DNA of 64,000 nucleotides from Schaalia sp. 19OD2882 (GTDB lineage: Bacteria > Actinomycetota > Actinomycetes > Actinomycetales > Actinomycetaceae): NCBI RefSeq assembly GCF_018986735.1, contig NZ_CP065521.1:310001-374000 (forward strand). Reading direction: 5' to 3'. Of the stretch, positions 1-10,275 are shown one piece after another. Within the stretch, counting starts at the first letter, position 1; each line of letters starts with the position of its first letter. The position numbers were made by a program, and so were the translations under genes. The notes below the pieces were generated by a model. That model did no database searches and was not told the origin of the DNA. It saw only the letters and a list, made by a program, of their open reading frames with translations.

Positions 1-203
1 CGGTGCGCTGCGTCGTCGCATTCGAGATCCCCGAGCGGGACCTTGCCGGGGCCAAACTCTTGATCCCCACTCCGCGTGGGGACATCACGGGGGGCGACGA
101 TCTTGCCGTCATCGACTTGGGCATCGTGGACGGCTCCGCCCTGCTCGACCGGGAACAGTCCGGTGTGAAACTCACTGACGCCACCTACTGGGAGGACCAA
201 TGA
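1..203 (+). CDS. C-terminal end of a hypothetical protein (5' truncated)
   Basis: The reading frame is open from the left edge and stops with TGA at 201-203, so only the last 66 or so residues are visible. The segment looks like a beta-rich extracellular domain (alternating hydrophobic residues, ending DATYWEDQ) and could be the tail of a DUF4352-like domain, but that is only an impression. The next gene starts inside its stop codon (ATGATG, ATG at 200), which indicates translational coupling. The GTG at base 3 is probably an internal Val codon rather than the true start. Function unknown. Confidence 0.6.
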   Translation, partial: VRCVVAFEIPERDLAGAKLLIPTPRGDITGGDDLAVIDLGIVDGSALLDREQSGVKLTDATYWEDQ

Positions 204-835
204 TGTCCTGGCTCAGGCTCAATGCGTGGGGGCTGGCGCTGCTGATTCCCGCAATCGCGCTGGCGGCAGCAGCGAATTCCTACCGCTACGTGGTCCTGTA
301 CCGTCCCTGGTTCGAACAGCGCGAAATCGTCCAGTCCGGATCACTGACATTGGCCTCCGACGATCAGGCCTCCGGCGCCACCGGGCAGGTTGCCGCCTTC
401 ACTCCCGTCCTGGTGGAGAAGGTTGCGGAGCAGCCCGAAGAGGGGCCATTCTCGGGCCCGCGCCGTACCATCGAGGGCGTGCAGTTGTGGCATGTCGCCG
501 TCGAAGCCTCTGCGCCGACGGACATGGACCTTGCCGGGTGCGAGCTGAGCCTTCGTGACGCGCAAGGACGGACCTTCGACGAGGGACTGGCCACCTTCGC
601 CGCCAAGAGCAGAATTCTGGGCCGCCCGGATGGGAAGTGCGCACCTGCGGGCAAGGCGGGACCCGGCGTCAACGTCGACGGAACTCCCATGCCGATGTCG
701 AGCGGCGACGAGCGTCCGCAGAAGTGGACCAAGGACCTCTACGTGGCCGTCCCCGAAGCGCTCACACCGACTCATCTGGTCGTGAAGTGGCAGTTCAGAC
801 CGCAGACCCACGTGGTTGAACTGCCTTCCCACTGA
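200..835 (+). CDS. Single-pass envelope protein of unknown function
   Basis: 211 residues. One N-terminal hydrophobic segment (about residues 8-25, ALLIPAIALAAAA) acts as a signal anchor, followed by an extracytoplasmic domain with two Cys (near residues 114 and 147) that could form a disulfide. The start overlaps the stop of the upstream gene by four bases; a second ATG follows at 203. The pair is likely one operon. I do not recognise the family; it resembles small actinobacterial envelope proteins annotated as hypothetical. Confidence 0.7.
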   Translation: MMSWLRLNAWGLALLIPAIALAAAANSYRYVVLYRPWFEQREIVQSGSLTLASDDQASGATGQVAAFTPVLVEKVAEQPEEGPFSGPRRTIEGVQLWHVAVEASAPTDMDLAGCELSLRDAQGRTFDEGLATFAAKSRILGRPDGKCAPAGKAGPGVNVDGTPMPMSSGDERPQKWTKDLYVAVPEALTPTHLVVKWQFRPQTHVVELPSH

Positions 836-900
836 ACAGTCGACGAAGTGGGCAGTCGACAAGCGGACGAGTCGTACCGGGACCCGGGAAGAGGAGAAGA

Positions 901-2214
901 TCACCGCATGGCGGGCGCAGGAGCTGCGGGGTCCACAGGATCGATGCCTTCGTCGGCCAATGCGTCGGCCTTCGCCTTCTGCGCCGCTTCGGCCTTGGCC
1001 TCCTCGGCGGCGGCCCTGGTGCTGCGGATCACGACATCCACCGTGGCAGCCAACAGCACCACCATGACGAGGTTGTAGACGGCTTGGGCCAGGATGTCGA
1101 TGAGAGGGGAGAAGGTCGCCCAGAATGCGATCGGGTGCGGACCCAGCGCCAGTCGAATGACCTCGACAACCAGCAGGCGCAACTTCGCCGCACCTGCGAT
1201 GGTCAGACACAGGAACACCATTGGAAGGAAACCTGCCACCGCCACACGACTGATCGCCTTGAGAGTGGAGAGGACCGGGCTGACCACCGGTTCGATGACC
1301 TGCGCGAAGCCGCGCCTGATGGGGTTCGGGATCCGGTTGATGCGGGCGTTGACGGCTTCGGGGGGCACCAGCAGATCCTGCGGGTCCGGCAGGGAGGCCC
1401 CGTAGACGGTGGCGCCGACGGCCAACCAGGACACGGGCACCACCACCAGGGCGCCCATTGCTTTGAGGACCCCCGCTGGGCCGCCGATGACCATGTTGAC
1501 GGCCTCTCCGACAGGGCCGAAGTAGACCATCGCCGCATCGTGGAGGGCCACGAGGTCGGACACGGCTGCGCGTTCCAGGATCCAGTCGGTCACCGCGTCG
1601 ACGTTCGAGGCGAAGGTCCAGGCCAGGGTCGTCAGCCACAGGGCTTCGAGGTATCCGCGCGCGCCACGCAGAAGTGTGGTCGGGCGCTTCTCCAGGACGG
1701 CGTCCAAGACTTTGCGGGTGATCAGTGCGGCCACGGCCAGGACGAGCAGGGCGGTTTCGTTCCCGAAGTTCGCGCGGCCGACGAAGTTGGCGTCCAGGCC
1801 CTTGGTCAGCCACTCCTCCGAGGTCACGTCCGCCAAGTAGGTGCGCACATCGGCGCGCAGGATCCCCTGGGAGGCGTAGATCGCCAAGAAGGGGACCAGG
1901 ACCTGGATCGCGATCGAGAAGTCGTCACGGAAGCGCGCCGTGCCTTCCTCGCCCAAGGTGGGCAGTGAAGGTGCCACGGTTCGCAGCATGAACACCAGGG
2001 CGATCAGTGAGGACAGGGACGCCAGAGGCAAAACGAAGTTGGCCAACAGGGGGCTGAGTTTCGAGGCGAATGCGGCCAGCCACAGGAATGCGCCATGGCC
2101 AGCGGCGCCCACCATGAAGATCATCAACAGCGTGGGCCAGTGCCGTAGGAGGATCCGCAAGGCGGAGAAGACGATGGCCGCCGTCTGGCGCAATGCTCCC
2201 ACCAACAAGTCCAT
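901..2214 (-). CDS. Polytopic membrane protein, unknown function
   Basis: 437 residues with many hydrophobic stretches: near residues 22-45, 60-80, 105-125, 155-170, 195-215, 265-290, 330-355 and 380-400. The C-terminal tail is cytoplasmic-looking, Ala/Glu/Lys-rich (about 405-425), then Pro/Ala-rich. A good ribosome binding site (AGGGAGAAA) lies just upstream of the ATG at 2214. The gene is divergent from the membrane protein at 2397. No catalytic motif or transporter signature is visible, so no function is proposed. Confidence 0.8.
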   Translation of the reverse strand: MDLLVGALRQTAAIVFSALRILLRHWPTLLMIFMVGAAGHGAFLWLAAFASKLSPLLANFVLPLASLSSLIALVFMLRTVAPSLPTLGEEGTARFRDDFSIAIQVLVPFLAIYASQGILRADVRTYLADVTSEEWLTKGLDANFVGRANFGNETALLVLAVAALITRKVLDAVLEKRPTTLLRGARGYLEALWLTTLAWTFASNVDAVTDWILERAAVSDLVALHDAAMVYFGPVGEAVNMVIGGPAGVLKAMGALVVVPVSWLAVGATVYGASLPDPQDLLVPPEAVNARINRIPNPIRRGFAQVIEPVVSPVLSTLKAISRVAVAGFLPMVFLCLTIAGAAKLRLLVVEVIRLALGPHPIAFWATFSPLIDILAQAVYNLVMVVLLAATVDVVIRSTRAAAEEAKAEAAQKAKADALADEGIDPVDPAAPAPAMR

Positions 2215-2396
2215 GCACTTTCTCCCTGTGGACGCAGGGCGACTGGGGCATCGAGCCGGAAGCGCCTGTCGGCGCGAAGGCCGCTCGTGGCGGCTGAGTG
2301 TGGAGCCCGGGGCTTACCGACTCGATGCAGGACCATCCTAACGCGGGCATGGTGCGGATGTCCTGAGGCGTGTGCGGACTGTGGGAGGATTGCCTG

Positions 2397-3428
2397 GTGC
2401 AGCGATCTGACGCGTTCTCGTCCGACGGCCCCTTGCGCCGACGCCACGGGGCCGGTCACGCCTCCGCTCAACAGCCCGGCCCCGAGCGGGCCCGCGCTGC
2501 CCTGACAGGCCCTTTCCTGTCCGCCCTGGTGGTCATCGTTTTGGTCATGGCAGGGGCGGTTGCCAGCGTCCTGCCGCACTTCTCGTGGTCGATCACCGCC
2601 CTAGTGTGCCTGGCCACCATTGTCCTGGCCCGGGGTTGGCCTGCCCTGACGCGCACTCCGGTCCACCTTCCCGGCCAGGTGGGAATCGTCCTGGTCGGAG
2701 CGGCCACCGCACTGTCGGTGGCGGCCAGCCGCGACCTGTGGAGCGCTTCCCAGGCCATGGGGCTGTCCTTGCTGGTCCTCATCGGCATCGAAGTCCTCAC
2801 GGCGCCACGACCCACCGACCACTCACTGGCCGGCGGCGAGGGCGAGGCGGCCCCGTGGGGCAGGAGGCGAGGTCTGCTCCGTGAGCCCGCCACGGGTGAC
2901 GGAGAGGCCGAGCGCCAGGTGGGCACCTGGGCGACCTCGTCGACCACGGCCGCAATCGCCAGTTCCATGACGGGCGCTCTGCTCGCCTCCGGCGGCGCCG
3001 CCTGGGTGTGGCTGGCCAGTTCCAGCCAGTGGAGGGGTTTCGTGCCGGTTGCCGGCATCGTCGTGGCCTGCGTGGTGGCGGCCGACCAGGTGGGTGCCAC
3101 GTACAGGATCCAGTCACTGATGGCGGTGGCCACTTCACTGGTGGCCGGCGCTGGAAGTGCCGTGGGACTGTGGCTGTGGGGAGGAGCAACCGGAACACTT
3201 CCGGTCCTGTTGCCCATCCTGGCGGGAAACGCTCCGTCGATGTGCGCCGCGCTGCTGCTCGGGGCGACTGCCGGGCTGGCCGTCGCCCTCGTCGTCATCG
3301 TCGTCGACGGTCTGCTGGGCGCACACGCGGGACCCCACCCGCCACGAGCCCACGTCACGCGCGGCATCGTCAAATTCCTGGTCGCCGCCCTGCCGCTGTA
3401 CGTCCTGGTGCACATCGGCGGGGTCTGA
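2397..3428 (+). CDS. Polytopic membrane protein, unknown function
   Basis: 343 residues. A GTG at 2370 would add nine residues, but the GTG at 2397 has a clear GGGAGGA Shine-Dalgarno seven bases upstream, so I chose it. After a short polar, basic N-terminus come about eight hydrophobic segments, with a charged cytoplasmic-type loop (Gly/Glu/Arg rich) near residues 130-175. It ends 28 bases before the beta-barrel gene at 3457. Family not recognised. Confidence 0.75.
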   Translation: MQRSDAFSSDGPLRRRHGAGHASAQQPGPERARAALTGPFLSALVVIVLVMAGAVASVLPHFSWSITALVCLATIVLARGWPALTRTPVHLPGQVGIVLVGAATALSVAASRDLWSASQAMGLSLLVLIGIEVLTAPRPTDHSLAGGEGEAAPWGRRRGLLREPATGDGEAERQVGTWATSSTTAAIASSMTGALLASGGAAWVWLASSSQWRGFVPVAGIVVACVVAADQVGATYRIQSLMAVATSLVAGAGSAVGLWLWGGATGTLPVLLPILAGNAPSMCAALLLGATAGLAVALVVIVVDGLLGAHAGPHPPRAHVTRGIVKFLVAALPLYVLVHIGGV

Positions 3429-3456
3429 CCGGCAGGCGAGGCCCTAGGCTGTTGCC

Positions 3457-4098
3457 ATGATCGTGATTCCGCAGGACATGCCCATCGATGTTGCCCCCTT
3501 GGCGTGGATGCTGGGGCAGTGGGAGGGGTGGGGGATGCTCACCCCGGACCCGGTGGCGGATCAGGCTGCCCTTCCCGACGACGCCGGCGAGGCCACCGGC
3601 TCCGTCACGGATGTGCCCGTCCTGGAAAAGGTCCGCGCAGAGCTCGTCGGCACGCAGCTTGCAGTGACGACCACCGTGTGGGCCGCCGAGTCCGACGGGA
3701 GCGCCTTGGACGCCACCTGGGACGCCGCCATCGGCATGTCGCACCTGACCTCGGGCGACCTCCTGTGGGAGGAGACCCTGTACGTGAGGGTCGAGCCTGG
3801 AAGCGGGGTGCTCCCGCCCCCCGGCGAGGTCGAACCGCGCGAATTCACCGCCACCGGCGCCACGACGAAGGGCCTTGGCACCTTGTGGTCCGGGGTGTGC
3901 GTGGGGCCGCGGGTCCAGATGGCCTCCGACGCGGTGGCACGCGGGAGCGCCGCCCTGCCCGTCGAGCACGAGGGACGCATGTACGGCCTGGTCGCCGGGG
4001 AACTGCTGTGGACCCAGGAACGCACCGTCGAGGGGAGCGATCCGGCCGTCGAGATCTCCGGGCGCCTCATGCGCGTGGCCGGGCCGGCCGATGAGTGA
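3457..4098 (+). CDS. FABP-like / nitrobindin-family beta-barrel protein
   Basis: 213 residues of the small calycin-type beta-barrel family (THAP4 heme-binding-like, DUF1794). The family hallmark GxWxGxG appears near the N-terminus (LGQWEGWG, about residues 13-20). Family members bind heme or hydrophobic ligands, and bacterial nitrobindins handle reactive nitrogen species; the ligand here is not known. The insertion around residues 30-45 and the acidic loops are longer than in the shortest relatives. The gene overlaps the start of the YgfZ gene by eight bases, an arrangement also common in other actinobacteria. Confidence 0.85.
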   Translation: MIVIPQDMPIDVAPLAWMLGQWEGWGMLTPDPVADQAALPDDAGEATGSVTDVPVLEKVRAELVGTQLAVTTTVWAAESDGSALDATWDAAIGMSHLTSGDLLWEETLYVRVEPGSGVLPPPGEVEPREFTATGATTKGLGTLWSGVCVGPRVQMASDAVARGSAALPVEHEGRMYGLVAGELLWTQERTVEGSDPAVEISGRLMRVAGPADE

Positions 4099-5308
4099 GG
4101 CCGAGATGGATCCGTCCTCGTCCTCGGTTCTGGCCACCTGGCCCGGTGCCGTCCTCGACAAGGGCGGGGCGGGTGACCCGACCCACGCGAAGGCCCCCAC
4201 GCCGAGTGTCGCCGTGCCCCTGCACCATGGCGACCCGGCGGGTGAACAGTGGGCGTTGGAGGCCGGGCGGGGCTTGGTCGACCGTTCGGACCTGGGCATC
4301 GTCCGCGTCGACGGGCCGGACCGGCAGCGATGGCTCACCTCCCTGACCAGCCAGGTCATTGAAGGCATGGGCCCGGCGGACTCGCGTGAGCTGCTCATCC
4401 TGGACCCCCAGGGGCATGTCGAACACGCCGCAGCAGTCGTGGACGACGGGGCTTCCACGTGGCTGGTCACCGAAGGATTCGCGGCGCCGGCGCTGGCCGC
4501 CTGGCTGGACTCCATGCGTTTCATGCTGCGGGTCGAGGTTGCCGTGGATGAGTCGATGGTGGTCCTGGGGACCGTGGGCGCCGCCTCCCTGGAAGGTGTG
4601 GTCGGCGCTGCCGGGCACGCGTCGACCTGGGCCGACCCGTGGCCCGGGGTCGTTCCTGGAGGCACCGAGTACCACCAGGGTCCCCACCCCGCCGCCGGCG
4701 TGGAGGTCTTCCTGCACCTGGTCCACCGTGACAGCGCCCGAGCCTTGGCCGAGGCCTGGCTGGGAGGCGCCGACAAGCGCCGTTTTGCGGGCCTGCTGGC
4801 GTGGGAAGCCATCCGCATCGCCTGCTGGAGGCCGCGGCTCGGGTACGAGGTCGACTCCAGGACCGTGCCGGCAGAGGTCGACTGGCTGCGCACCGCGGTG
4901 CACACGCACAAGGGCTGCTACCGCGGGCAGGAGTCCGTGGCCCGCATCCTCAACCTCGGGCGCCCCCCGAGGCGCCTCGTCATGCTGCAACTGGACGGGT
5001 CGCGCGGGGACCTGCCCGAGGTCGGTGCCGCCATTGAGCGCTCCGGACGCCGCATCGGCACGCTCACCTCCGTGGCCCGGCACGCGGACATGGGGCCGAT
5101 TGCCCTGGCCCTGTTGGCGCGCAACGTTCCGGGCGACCTCGTCCTGGACTTGGGCGGGATCGCCGCCGCACAGGAACTCATCATCCCCATCGACGGACGC
5201 GCCGCCGCCTCGCCTGCCGAGCGCCCCGGCGCTGAGCTGCGCGAAGGCGCCCTGCGTCGCCCTGACGTGCGCGCATTCGGCGGCGCCTCCGGCATGGGGG
5301 CCCGCTGA
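4091..5308 (+). CDS. ygfZ: Folate-binding protein YgfZ (Fe-S cluster maintenance)
   Basis: 405 residues from the ATG at 4091. YgfZ/IBA57 proteins resemble the GcvT aminomethyltransferase fold, bind tetrahydrofolate and help assemble or repair Fe-S clusters in enzymes such as MiaB. The diagnostic KGCYRGQE motif, with its conserved Cys, lies about residues 276-283. The N-terminal extension of about 60 residues before the GcvT-like fold is longer than in E. coli YgfZ but usual for actinobacteria. The open frame extends further upstream, but that part overlaps the preceding gene. The stop overlaps the dtd start (TGATG). Confidence 0.93.
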   Translation: MSEAEMDPSSSSVLATWPGAVLDKGGAGDPTHAKAPTPSVAVPLHHGDPAGEQWALEAGRGLVDRSDLGIVRVDGPDRQRWLTSLTSQVIEGMGPADSRELLILDPQGHVEHAAAVVDDGASTWLVTEGFAAPALAAWLDSMRFMLRVEVAVDESMVVLGTVGAASLEGVVGAAGHASTWADPWPGVVPGGTEYHQGPHPAAGVEVFLHLVHRDSARALAEAWLGGADKRRFAGLLAWEAIRIACWRPRLGYEVDSRTVPAEVDWLRTAVHTHKGCYRGQESVARILNLGRPPRRLVMLQLDGSRGDLPEVGAAIERSGRRIGTLTSVARHADMGPIALALLARNVPGDLVLDLGGIAAAQELIIPIDGRAAASPAERPGAELREGALRRPDVRAFGGASGMGAR

Positions 5309-5745
5309 TGAGGGCCGTCCTGCAGCGGGTCAGTCGAGCCGGCGTGAGCGTGGACGGGCAGGTGGTCGGCGCCATGGAGCGGCCGGGCGTGCTGGCCCTG
5401 GTGGGGGTGGCACGCGGGGACGGCCCCGAACAGGCGGCAACGATCGCCCGCAAGATCGCGGAACTGCGGATCCTCGACGGGCCCGACGGAAGCGAGGTCG
5501 GCGTGCAGGAATCCGGTGCGGCGGTCCTGGTGGTCAGCCAATTCACCCTCTACGGTGACACGCGCAAGGGGCGGCGCCCCTCGTGGGCGCAGGCCGCCCC
5601 CGCAGCAGAGGCCGAGCCCCTTGTCGACGAGGTCGTCGCGCACCTGCGCGCTCGCGGCATCGAGGTGGCCACGGGACGCTTCGGGGCCATGATGCGGGTG
5701 GAACTCGTCAATGACGGGCCCTTCACCGTCCTTGTCGAGGCCTGA
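5308..5745 (+). CDS. dtd: D-aminoacyl-tRNA deacylase
   Basis: 145 residues, the normal length for DTD. The enzyme hydrolyses D-amino acids (and glycine mischarged on tRNA-Ala) from tRNA in the cytoplasm. The start [11 protein letters not shown], the SQFTLYGD motif (about residues 77-84) and the C-terminal NDGPFT cis-Gly-Pro loop (about 135-140) are all present. The last motif reads GPFT where most bacteria have GPVT, a mild variant. It is translationally coupled to ygfZ through a TGATG overlap. Confidence 0.95.
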   Translation: MRAVLQRVSRAGVSVDGQVVGAMERPGVLALVGVARGDGPEQAATIARKIAELRILDGPDGSEVGVQESGAAVLVVSQFTLYGDTRKGRRPSWAQAAPAAEAEPLVDEVVAHLRARGIEVATGRFGAMMRVELVNDGPFTVLVEA

Positions 5746-5820
5746 AGTCCGCCTGCATCTGTGACGTGAATCGCATGTGGTAGCTTGATGGGCGAGTGAC
5801 GGTCACACGGACGGAGAACC

Positions 5821-6981
5821 ATGAAGGCGACACATGTCTCCGCGAAGAATTGGCGCAACTTCAAGAGCCTCGACTTCGACATCGGTGGGCGACTCTTCGT
5901 CGTCGGACCGAATGCGTCAGGAAAGTCCAACCTGCTGGATCTGTTCCGTTTTCTCTCCGACATCGCTTCCCGCGGTGGGGGGTTGGCCGATGCCGTGGAC
6001 AAGCGGGGAGGACTGTCAAAGGTCCGAAGTCTTTTCGCGAGGAATCACGCGAAAGGGCGCCTCGTCATCAAGGTCTCGATGGAGGACGGCGAGGACGAAT
6101 GGACCTACAAGTTGTCGATAAGGGGGGAAAGCGGCGGACTCAACCGCCCGATCGTCGACAGTGAGATCGTCGAACTCAATGGTGAACGAATCCTCGACCG
6201 CCCGGACCAGGCCGATCGGGACGACCCGGAAAGACTCGTTCAGACGCACATTGAACAGATCTCGGCCAACCAGGCGTTCAGGAAGATTGCCACCTTTTTC
6301 TCGCAGGTCCAGTACTTCCACTTGGTCCCCCAAATCATCCGGGACCCGTCACGAATCCCCCCGGTGGAGGCGGACCCCTTCGGTTCGGACTTCATCGCCC
6401 AGATGAATGCGATCAAGTCGCAGCGTACGCGAGAGGCATGGCTTCGCCGAATGCAAGGCGCTCTCAGCGCTGCTGTTCCAGGGTTTGAATCCTTGAGCAT
6501 TGACGTCGATGCCAGTGGCCGTCCACACCTTGTGGCCGGCTACAAGAACTGGCGCTCGAAGCCCTCTCGCCAGAGTGAGGCCGACTTCTCCGACGGGACA
6601 CTGCGACTCATCGGACTTTTGTGGGCGATCATCAAAATGCCGGCGAATCCGGGAATCCTGCTCTTGGAGGAGCCGGAACTCTCGCTGAACACGGCGATCG
6701 TCAGGGAGCTGCCCTCCACCTTGGCGCAGGCGCGCAGGTCGAGTGACCTGCAGATCATCCTGTCGACCCACGCGCCGGAGCTGCTCGATGACGAAGGCAT
6801 CCAACCGGACGAAATCCTGGTCCTCCGAGTGGGCAGGGACGGGACCACAGGGGACCTCCTGTCCGACATCGACGATGCGGTTGCCGATCTGCGACTCGAC
6901 GTGCCCACATCGGATGTCGTGGGACGCCTGACCGCTCCAGAGGACCTGACGGGTCTGACCCGTGCGGTGCGGTCAAAGTGA
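5821..6981 (+). CDS. AAA family ATPase (ABC/OLD-type), probable defence ATPase
   Basis: 386 residues. Walker A GPNASGKS is at residues 29-36, Walker B ILLLEEPELSLN near 275-287 with the catalytic Glu, and the STHAPELLDD switch/H-loop near 314-323. This is the AAA_21/COG4637-like architecture, an SMC-like ATPase with an insertion between the Walker motifs. Such ATPases work with a nuclease partner in OLD, Gabija, PARIS and related systems. The next gene encodes a Toprim-like protein and starts inside this stop codon (TGATG), so the two are coupled. A GGAG ribosome site sits five bases before the ATG. Target and trigger cannot be read from the sequence. Confidence 0.88.
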   Translation: MKATHVSAKNWRNFKSLDFDIGGRLFVVGPNASGKSNLLDLFRFLSDIASRGGGLADAVDKRGGLSKVRSLFARNHAKGRLVIKVSMEDGEDEWTYKLSIRGESGGLNRPIVDSEIVELNGERILDRPDQADRDDPERLVQTHIEQISANQAFRKIATFFSQVQYFHLVPQIIRDPSRIPPVEADPFGSDFIAQMNAIKSQRTREAWLRRMQGALSAAVPGFESLSIDVDASGRPHLVAGYKNWRSKPSRQSEADFSDGTLRLIGLLWAIIKMPANPGILLLEEPELSLNTAIVRELPSTLAQARRSSDLQIILSTHAPELLDDEGIQPDEILVLRVGRDGTTGDLLSDIDDAVADLRLDVPTSDVVGRLTAPEDLTGLTRAVRSK

Positions 6982-7610
6982 TGGACGAATCCGGGCGCCC
7001 GTACGTGTCGGTCGCCGTTGAAGGGCGATCGGATGTCGGCATGGCGCGCTCTGTTCTTCGGCACTGCGGTTTCGAGTTGGCCGGACCTCCCCTCGTCAAG
7101 GACGGAAAGTCGAATCTCGATGGACTCATCCCTGGTCTGGCGCGCATGGGTCCGCACAGGCCATGGGTGGTCTTCCGTGACGCAGACTCGGCGTGCCCGG
7201 TGGAACTGCGTGCGCTCCTGATCGCCGACCGCCCCCACGACGGGTCCTTCGAATTGCGGATCGCGCGCTCGATGACTGAGGCGTGGTTGATGGCCGACCA
7301 CATGTCCTTCGCTCGCCGCTTCAAGATCCGAGCCGGGTCCATCGCCGCTGAACCTGATGAACTTCCGCACGCCAAGAGGACGTTGCTGGCGTTGGTGGCG
7401 GATTCGACTTCGCGCTCGGTCAAGGAAGACATGGTCCGCAAGGACGGTGCAAACGGCCCCCTGTACGCCAGTCGCATCAATGATTTCGCCGAGCACCACT
7501 GGGATGTGGCACGAGCGTGCGAACGCAGCCCCAGCCTGGACCGGACGGTGAGGCGACTGACCGAAATGTGCCATCGGATTCGAGCGAAGACGGCAGAACC
7601 TCCACGCTGA
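6981..7610 (+). CDS. Toprim-fold (DUF4276-like) protein, partner of the AAA ATPase
   Basis: 209 residues from ATG 6981; a GTG at 6978 is possible. The Toprim signature is visible: the acidic VEGRSD motif with Glu14, and the FRDAD motif with Asp67 and Asp69. These residues would bind Mg2+ for phosphodiester cleavage or transfer. The length fits DUF4276 proteins, which often follow a COG4637-type ATPase. By analogy with OLD, PARIS (DUF4435) and similar pairs, the likely role is an effector nuclease held or triggered by the ATPase. The family assignment is from motif pattern only. Confidence 0.75.
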   Translation: MDESGRPYVSVAVEGRSDVGMARSVLRHCGFELAGPPLVKDGKSNLDGLIPGLARMGPHRPWVVFRDADSACPVELRALLIADRPHDGSFELRIARSMTEAWLMADHMSFARRFKIRAGSIAAEPDELPHAKRTLLALVADSTSRSVKEDMVRKDGANGPLYASRINDFAEHHWDVARACERSPSLDRTVRRLTEMCHRIRAKTAEPPR

Positions 7611-7803
7611 CCCCGATCACACGGCTCCCCTCACGCCCTGGGTGAACATCGGCCCGCGAGCTGCGGGCGCCCCCTAGTCTGGATGCCGGACAAGGGGCGC
7701 AGTACGTCCTCGTCCCCGGACCGTGCCCGCACGGACGGGCCGGGACGAGAACCCGCGCCCCCGCCAGGCGGCCACCGCCGCAGGAGAGAAGAAAGGGGAA
7801 CCG

Positions 7804-10275
7804 ATGTTCGAAAGGTTCACCGACAGGGCGCGACGTGTCGTCGTCCTTGCCCAGGACGAGGCCCGCGGCCTCCGCCACAACTACATCGGGACCGAGCACC
7901 TGCTCCTCGGCCTCATCACCGAGGGTGAAGGCGTTGCCGCCAAGGCGCTGGAGATGATGGAGATCAAGCGCGACGACGTGCGCGCCGCCGTCATCGACGT
8001 CATCGGCGAGGGAGAAAAGCCCGTCGAAGGACACATCCCCTTCACCCCGCGCGCCAAGCGGGTCTTCGAATTGTCCCTGCGTGAGGCACTGCAGTTGGGC
8101 CACAACTACATCGGCACCGAGCACCTGCTGCTGGGACTTCTCAAGGAAGGCGAGGGCGTCGCCGCCCAGGTCCTCACCAAGCTCGGTGCGGACCTGGCCC
8201 AGGTGCGCCAGAGCGTCATCCAACTGCTCTCCGGCTACCAGAGGGGCGAGGGCGGTGAAGGCCGCGAGTCCGTCGGGGCGGGCGTGGGTGGTCCCGGCTC
8301 GCCCGAGCGGGCCAACTCGGCGATCCTCGAACAATTCGGACGCAACCTCACCCAGGCCGCCCGCGAAGGCAAGCTGGACCCGGTCATCGGCAGGCGCACC
8401 GAGATGGAGCGCGTCATGCAGGTCCTGTCGCGCCGCACGAAGAACAACCCGGTCCTCATCGGAGAGCCGGGTGTCGGCAAGACCGCCGTGGTCGAAGGAC
8501 TGGCGCAGGCCATCGTGGCCGGCGACGTGCCCGAGACCATCAAGGACAAGCAGATCTACAGTCTGGACATGGGCTCGCTGGTGGCGGGTTCGCGCTACCG
8601 CGGTGACTTCGAGGAACGCCTGAAGAAGGTCCTCAAGGAGATCCGCACCCGCGGCGACATCATCTTGTTCATCGACGAGATCCACACTCTGGTGGGTGCG
8701 GGAGCCGCCGAAGGTTCGATCGACGCCGCCCAGATGCTCAAGCCCATGCTGGCCAGGGGCGAGCTGCAGACCATCGGCGCGACCACCAATGACGAGTACC
8801 GCAAGTACATCGAGAAGGATGCGGCCCTGGAACGCCGTTTCCAGCCGGTCAAGGTCGAGGAGCCCTCGGTGGAGGAGACCGTCGGCATCCTCAAGGGTCT
8901 GCGCGACCGCTACGAGGCCCACCACCGGGTCATCATCACCGATGCCGCCATCGAGGCGGCGGCGGAGCTGGCGGACAGGTACGTGTCGGACCGTTTCCTG
9001 CCGGACAAGGCCATCGACCTCATGGACGAGGCCGGGGCGCGCCTGCGGATTTCTCGTATGACGGCGCCGCCGGAGCTGCGTGAACTGGATGAGAAGATCG
9101 CGAGCATCCGTCGTGACAAGGAGTCCGCGATCGACGACCAGGACTTCGAAAAGGCCGCATCCCTGCGTGACGAGGAGTCGAAACTGGGCGAGGAGCGCAA
9201 GGCGCGTGAGGCCGCCTGGAAGGGTGGCGAGAGCCAGGACCTGGCAGAGGTCACCGAGGACGAGATCGCCCAGGTGCTGGCAATGTCGACCGGCATTCCC
9301 GTCTTCAAACTCACCCAGACGGAGTCCGCGAAGCTGCTGCGCATGGAGGATGAGCTGCACAAGCGCGTCATCGGCCAGGAGCAGGCCGTCAAGGCCCTGT
9401 CCCAGTCGATCCGTCGCACCCGCTCGGGCCTGAAGGACCCGAAGCGTCCCGGCGGCTCGTTCATCTTCGCCGGCCCCACAGGTGTGGGAAAGACCGAGCT
9501 GGCCAAGGCGCTGGCAGAGTTCCTCTTCGGCGACGAGGACGCCCTGATCCAGCTGGACATGAGCGAGTTCTCCGAGAAGCACACGGCATCGCGCCTCTTC
9601 GGTGCTCCCCCCGGCTACGTCGGTTACGACGAGGGCGGGCAGCTCACCGAGAAGGTCCGTCGTCGTCCCTTCTCCGTCGTCCTCTTCGACGAGGTCGAGA
9701 AGGCGCACCCGGACATCTTCAACTCGCTGCTGCAGATCCTGGAGGAGGGGCGACTCACCGACTCGCAGGGCCGCAAGGTGGACTTCAAGAACACCGTCAT
9801 CATCATGACGACGAACCTGGGCACCCGGGACATCAACAAGGGCGTGCTCACGGGCTTCCAGGCCTCCGACCACCTGACCCACGACTACGGGCGCATGAAG
9901 GCGAAGGTGAACGAGGAGCTCAAACAGCACTTCCGCCCCGAGTTCCTCAACCGTGTGGACGACGTCGTCGTCTTCCCGCCGCTGGACAAGGCGCAGATCA
10001 CGCAGATCGTCGACCTGATGATCGCGAAGCTGGCCGAGCGCATGGAGGCGCAGGACATGCGACTGCAGCTCACCGATGCGGCGCGCGAACTGTTGGCGGA
10101 CCGCGGTTTCGATCCTGTGCTCGGTGCGCGACCGCTGCGACGGGCGATCCAACGGGACATCGAGGACGCCCTGTCGGAAAGGATCCTCTTCGGAGAGATC
10201 ACGCCCGGGCAGGTCGTCACCGTCGGTGTCACGGGAGAGGGTCCGGACAGGGAGTTCACCTTCAACGGACAGTGA
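7804..10275 (+). CDS. clpC: ClpC: Hsp100 ATPase subunit of the Clp protease
   Basis: 823 residues, typical for ClpC. Domains in order: two Clp-N repeats (about 1-145), NBD1 with Walker A GEPGVGKT (about 220-227), a UVR/middle coiled-coil region ([17 protein letters not shown] and following, about 430-475), NBD2 with Walker A GPTGVGKT (about 558-565), and the C-terminal D2-small domain. It unfolds substrates and feeds them to ClpP1P2. The ATG at 7804 is preceded by a GAAAGGGGA ribosome site. No CIRCE or HspR-type inverted repeat was seen in the 190 bases upstream. Confidence 0.97.
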   Translation: MFERFTDRARRVVVLAQDEARGLRHNYIGTEHLLLGLITEGEGVAAKALEMMEIKRDDVRAAVIDVIGEGEKPVEGHIPFTPRAKRVFELSLREALQLGHNYIGTEHLLLGLLKEGEGVAAQVLTKLGADLAQVRQSVIQLLSGYQRGEGGEGRESVGAGVGGPGSPERANSAILEQFGRNLTQAAREGKLDPVIGRRTEMERVMQVLSRRTKNNPVLIGEPGVGKTAVVEGLAQAIVAGDVPETIKDKQIYSLDMGSLVAGSRYRGDFEERLKKVLKEIRTRGDIILFIDEIHTLVGAGAAEGSIDAAQMLKPMLARGELQTIGATTNDEYRKYIEKDAALERRFQPVKVEEPSVEETVGILKGLRDRYEAHHRVIITDAAIEAAAELADRYVSDRFLPDKAIDLMDEAGARLRISRMTAPPELRELDEKIASIRRDKESAIDDQDFEKAASLRDEESKLGEERKAREAAWKGGESQDLAEVTEDEIAQVLAMSTGIPVFKLTQTESAKLLRMEDELHKRVIGQEQAVKALSQSIRRTRSGLKDPKRPGGSFIFAGPTGVGKTELAKALAEFLFGDEDALIQLDMSEFSEKHTASRLFGAPPGYVGYDEGGQLTEKVRRRPFSVVLFDEVEKAHPDIFNSLLQILEEGRLTDSQGRKVDFKNTVIIMTTNLGTRDINKGVLTGFQASDHLTHDYGRMKAKVNEELKQHFRPEFLNRVDDVVVFPPLDKAQITQIVDLMIAKLAERMEAQDMRLQLTDAARELLADRGFDPVLGARPLRRAIQRDIEDALSERILFGEITPGQVVTVGVTGEGPDREFTFNGQ

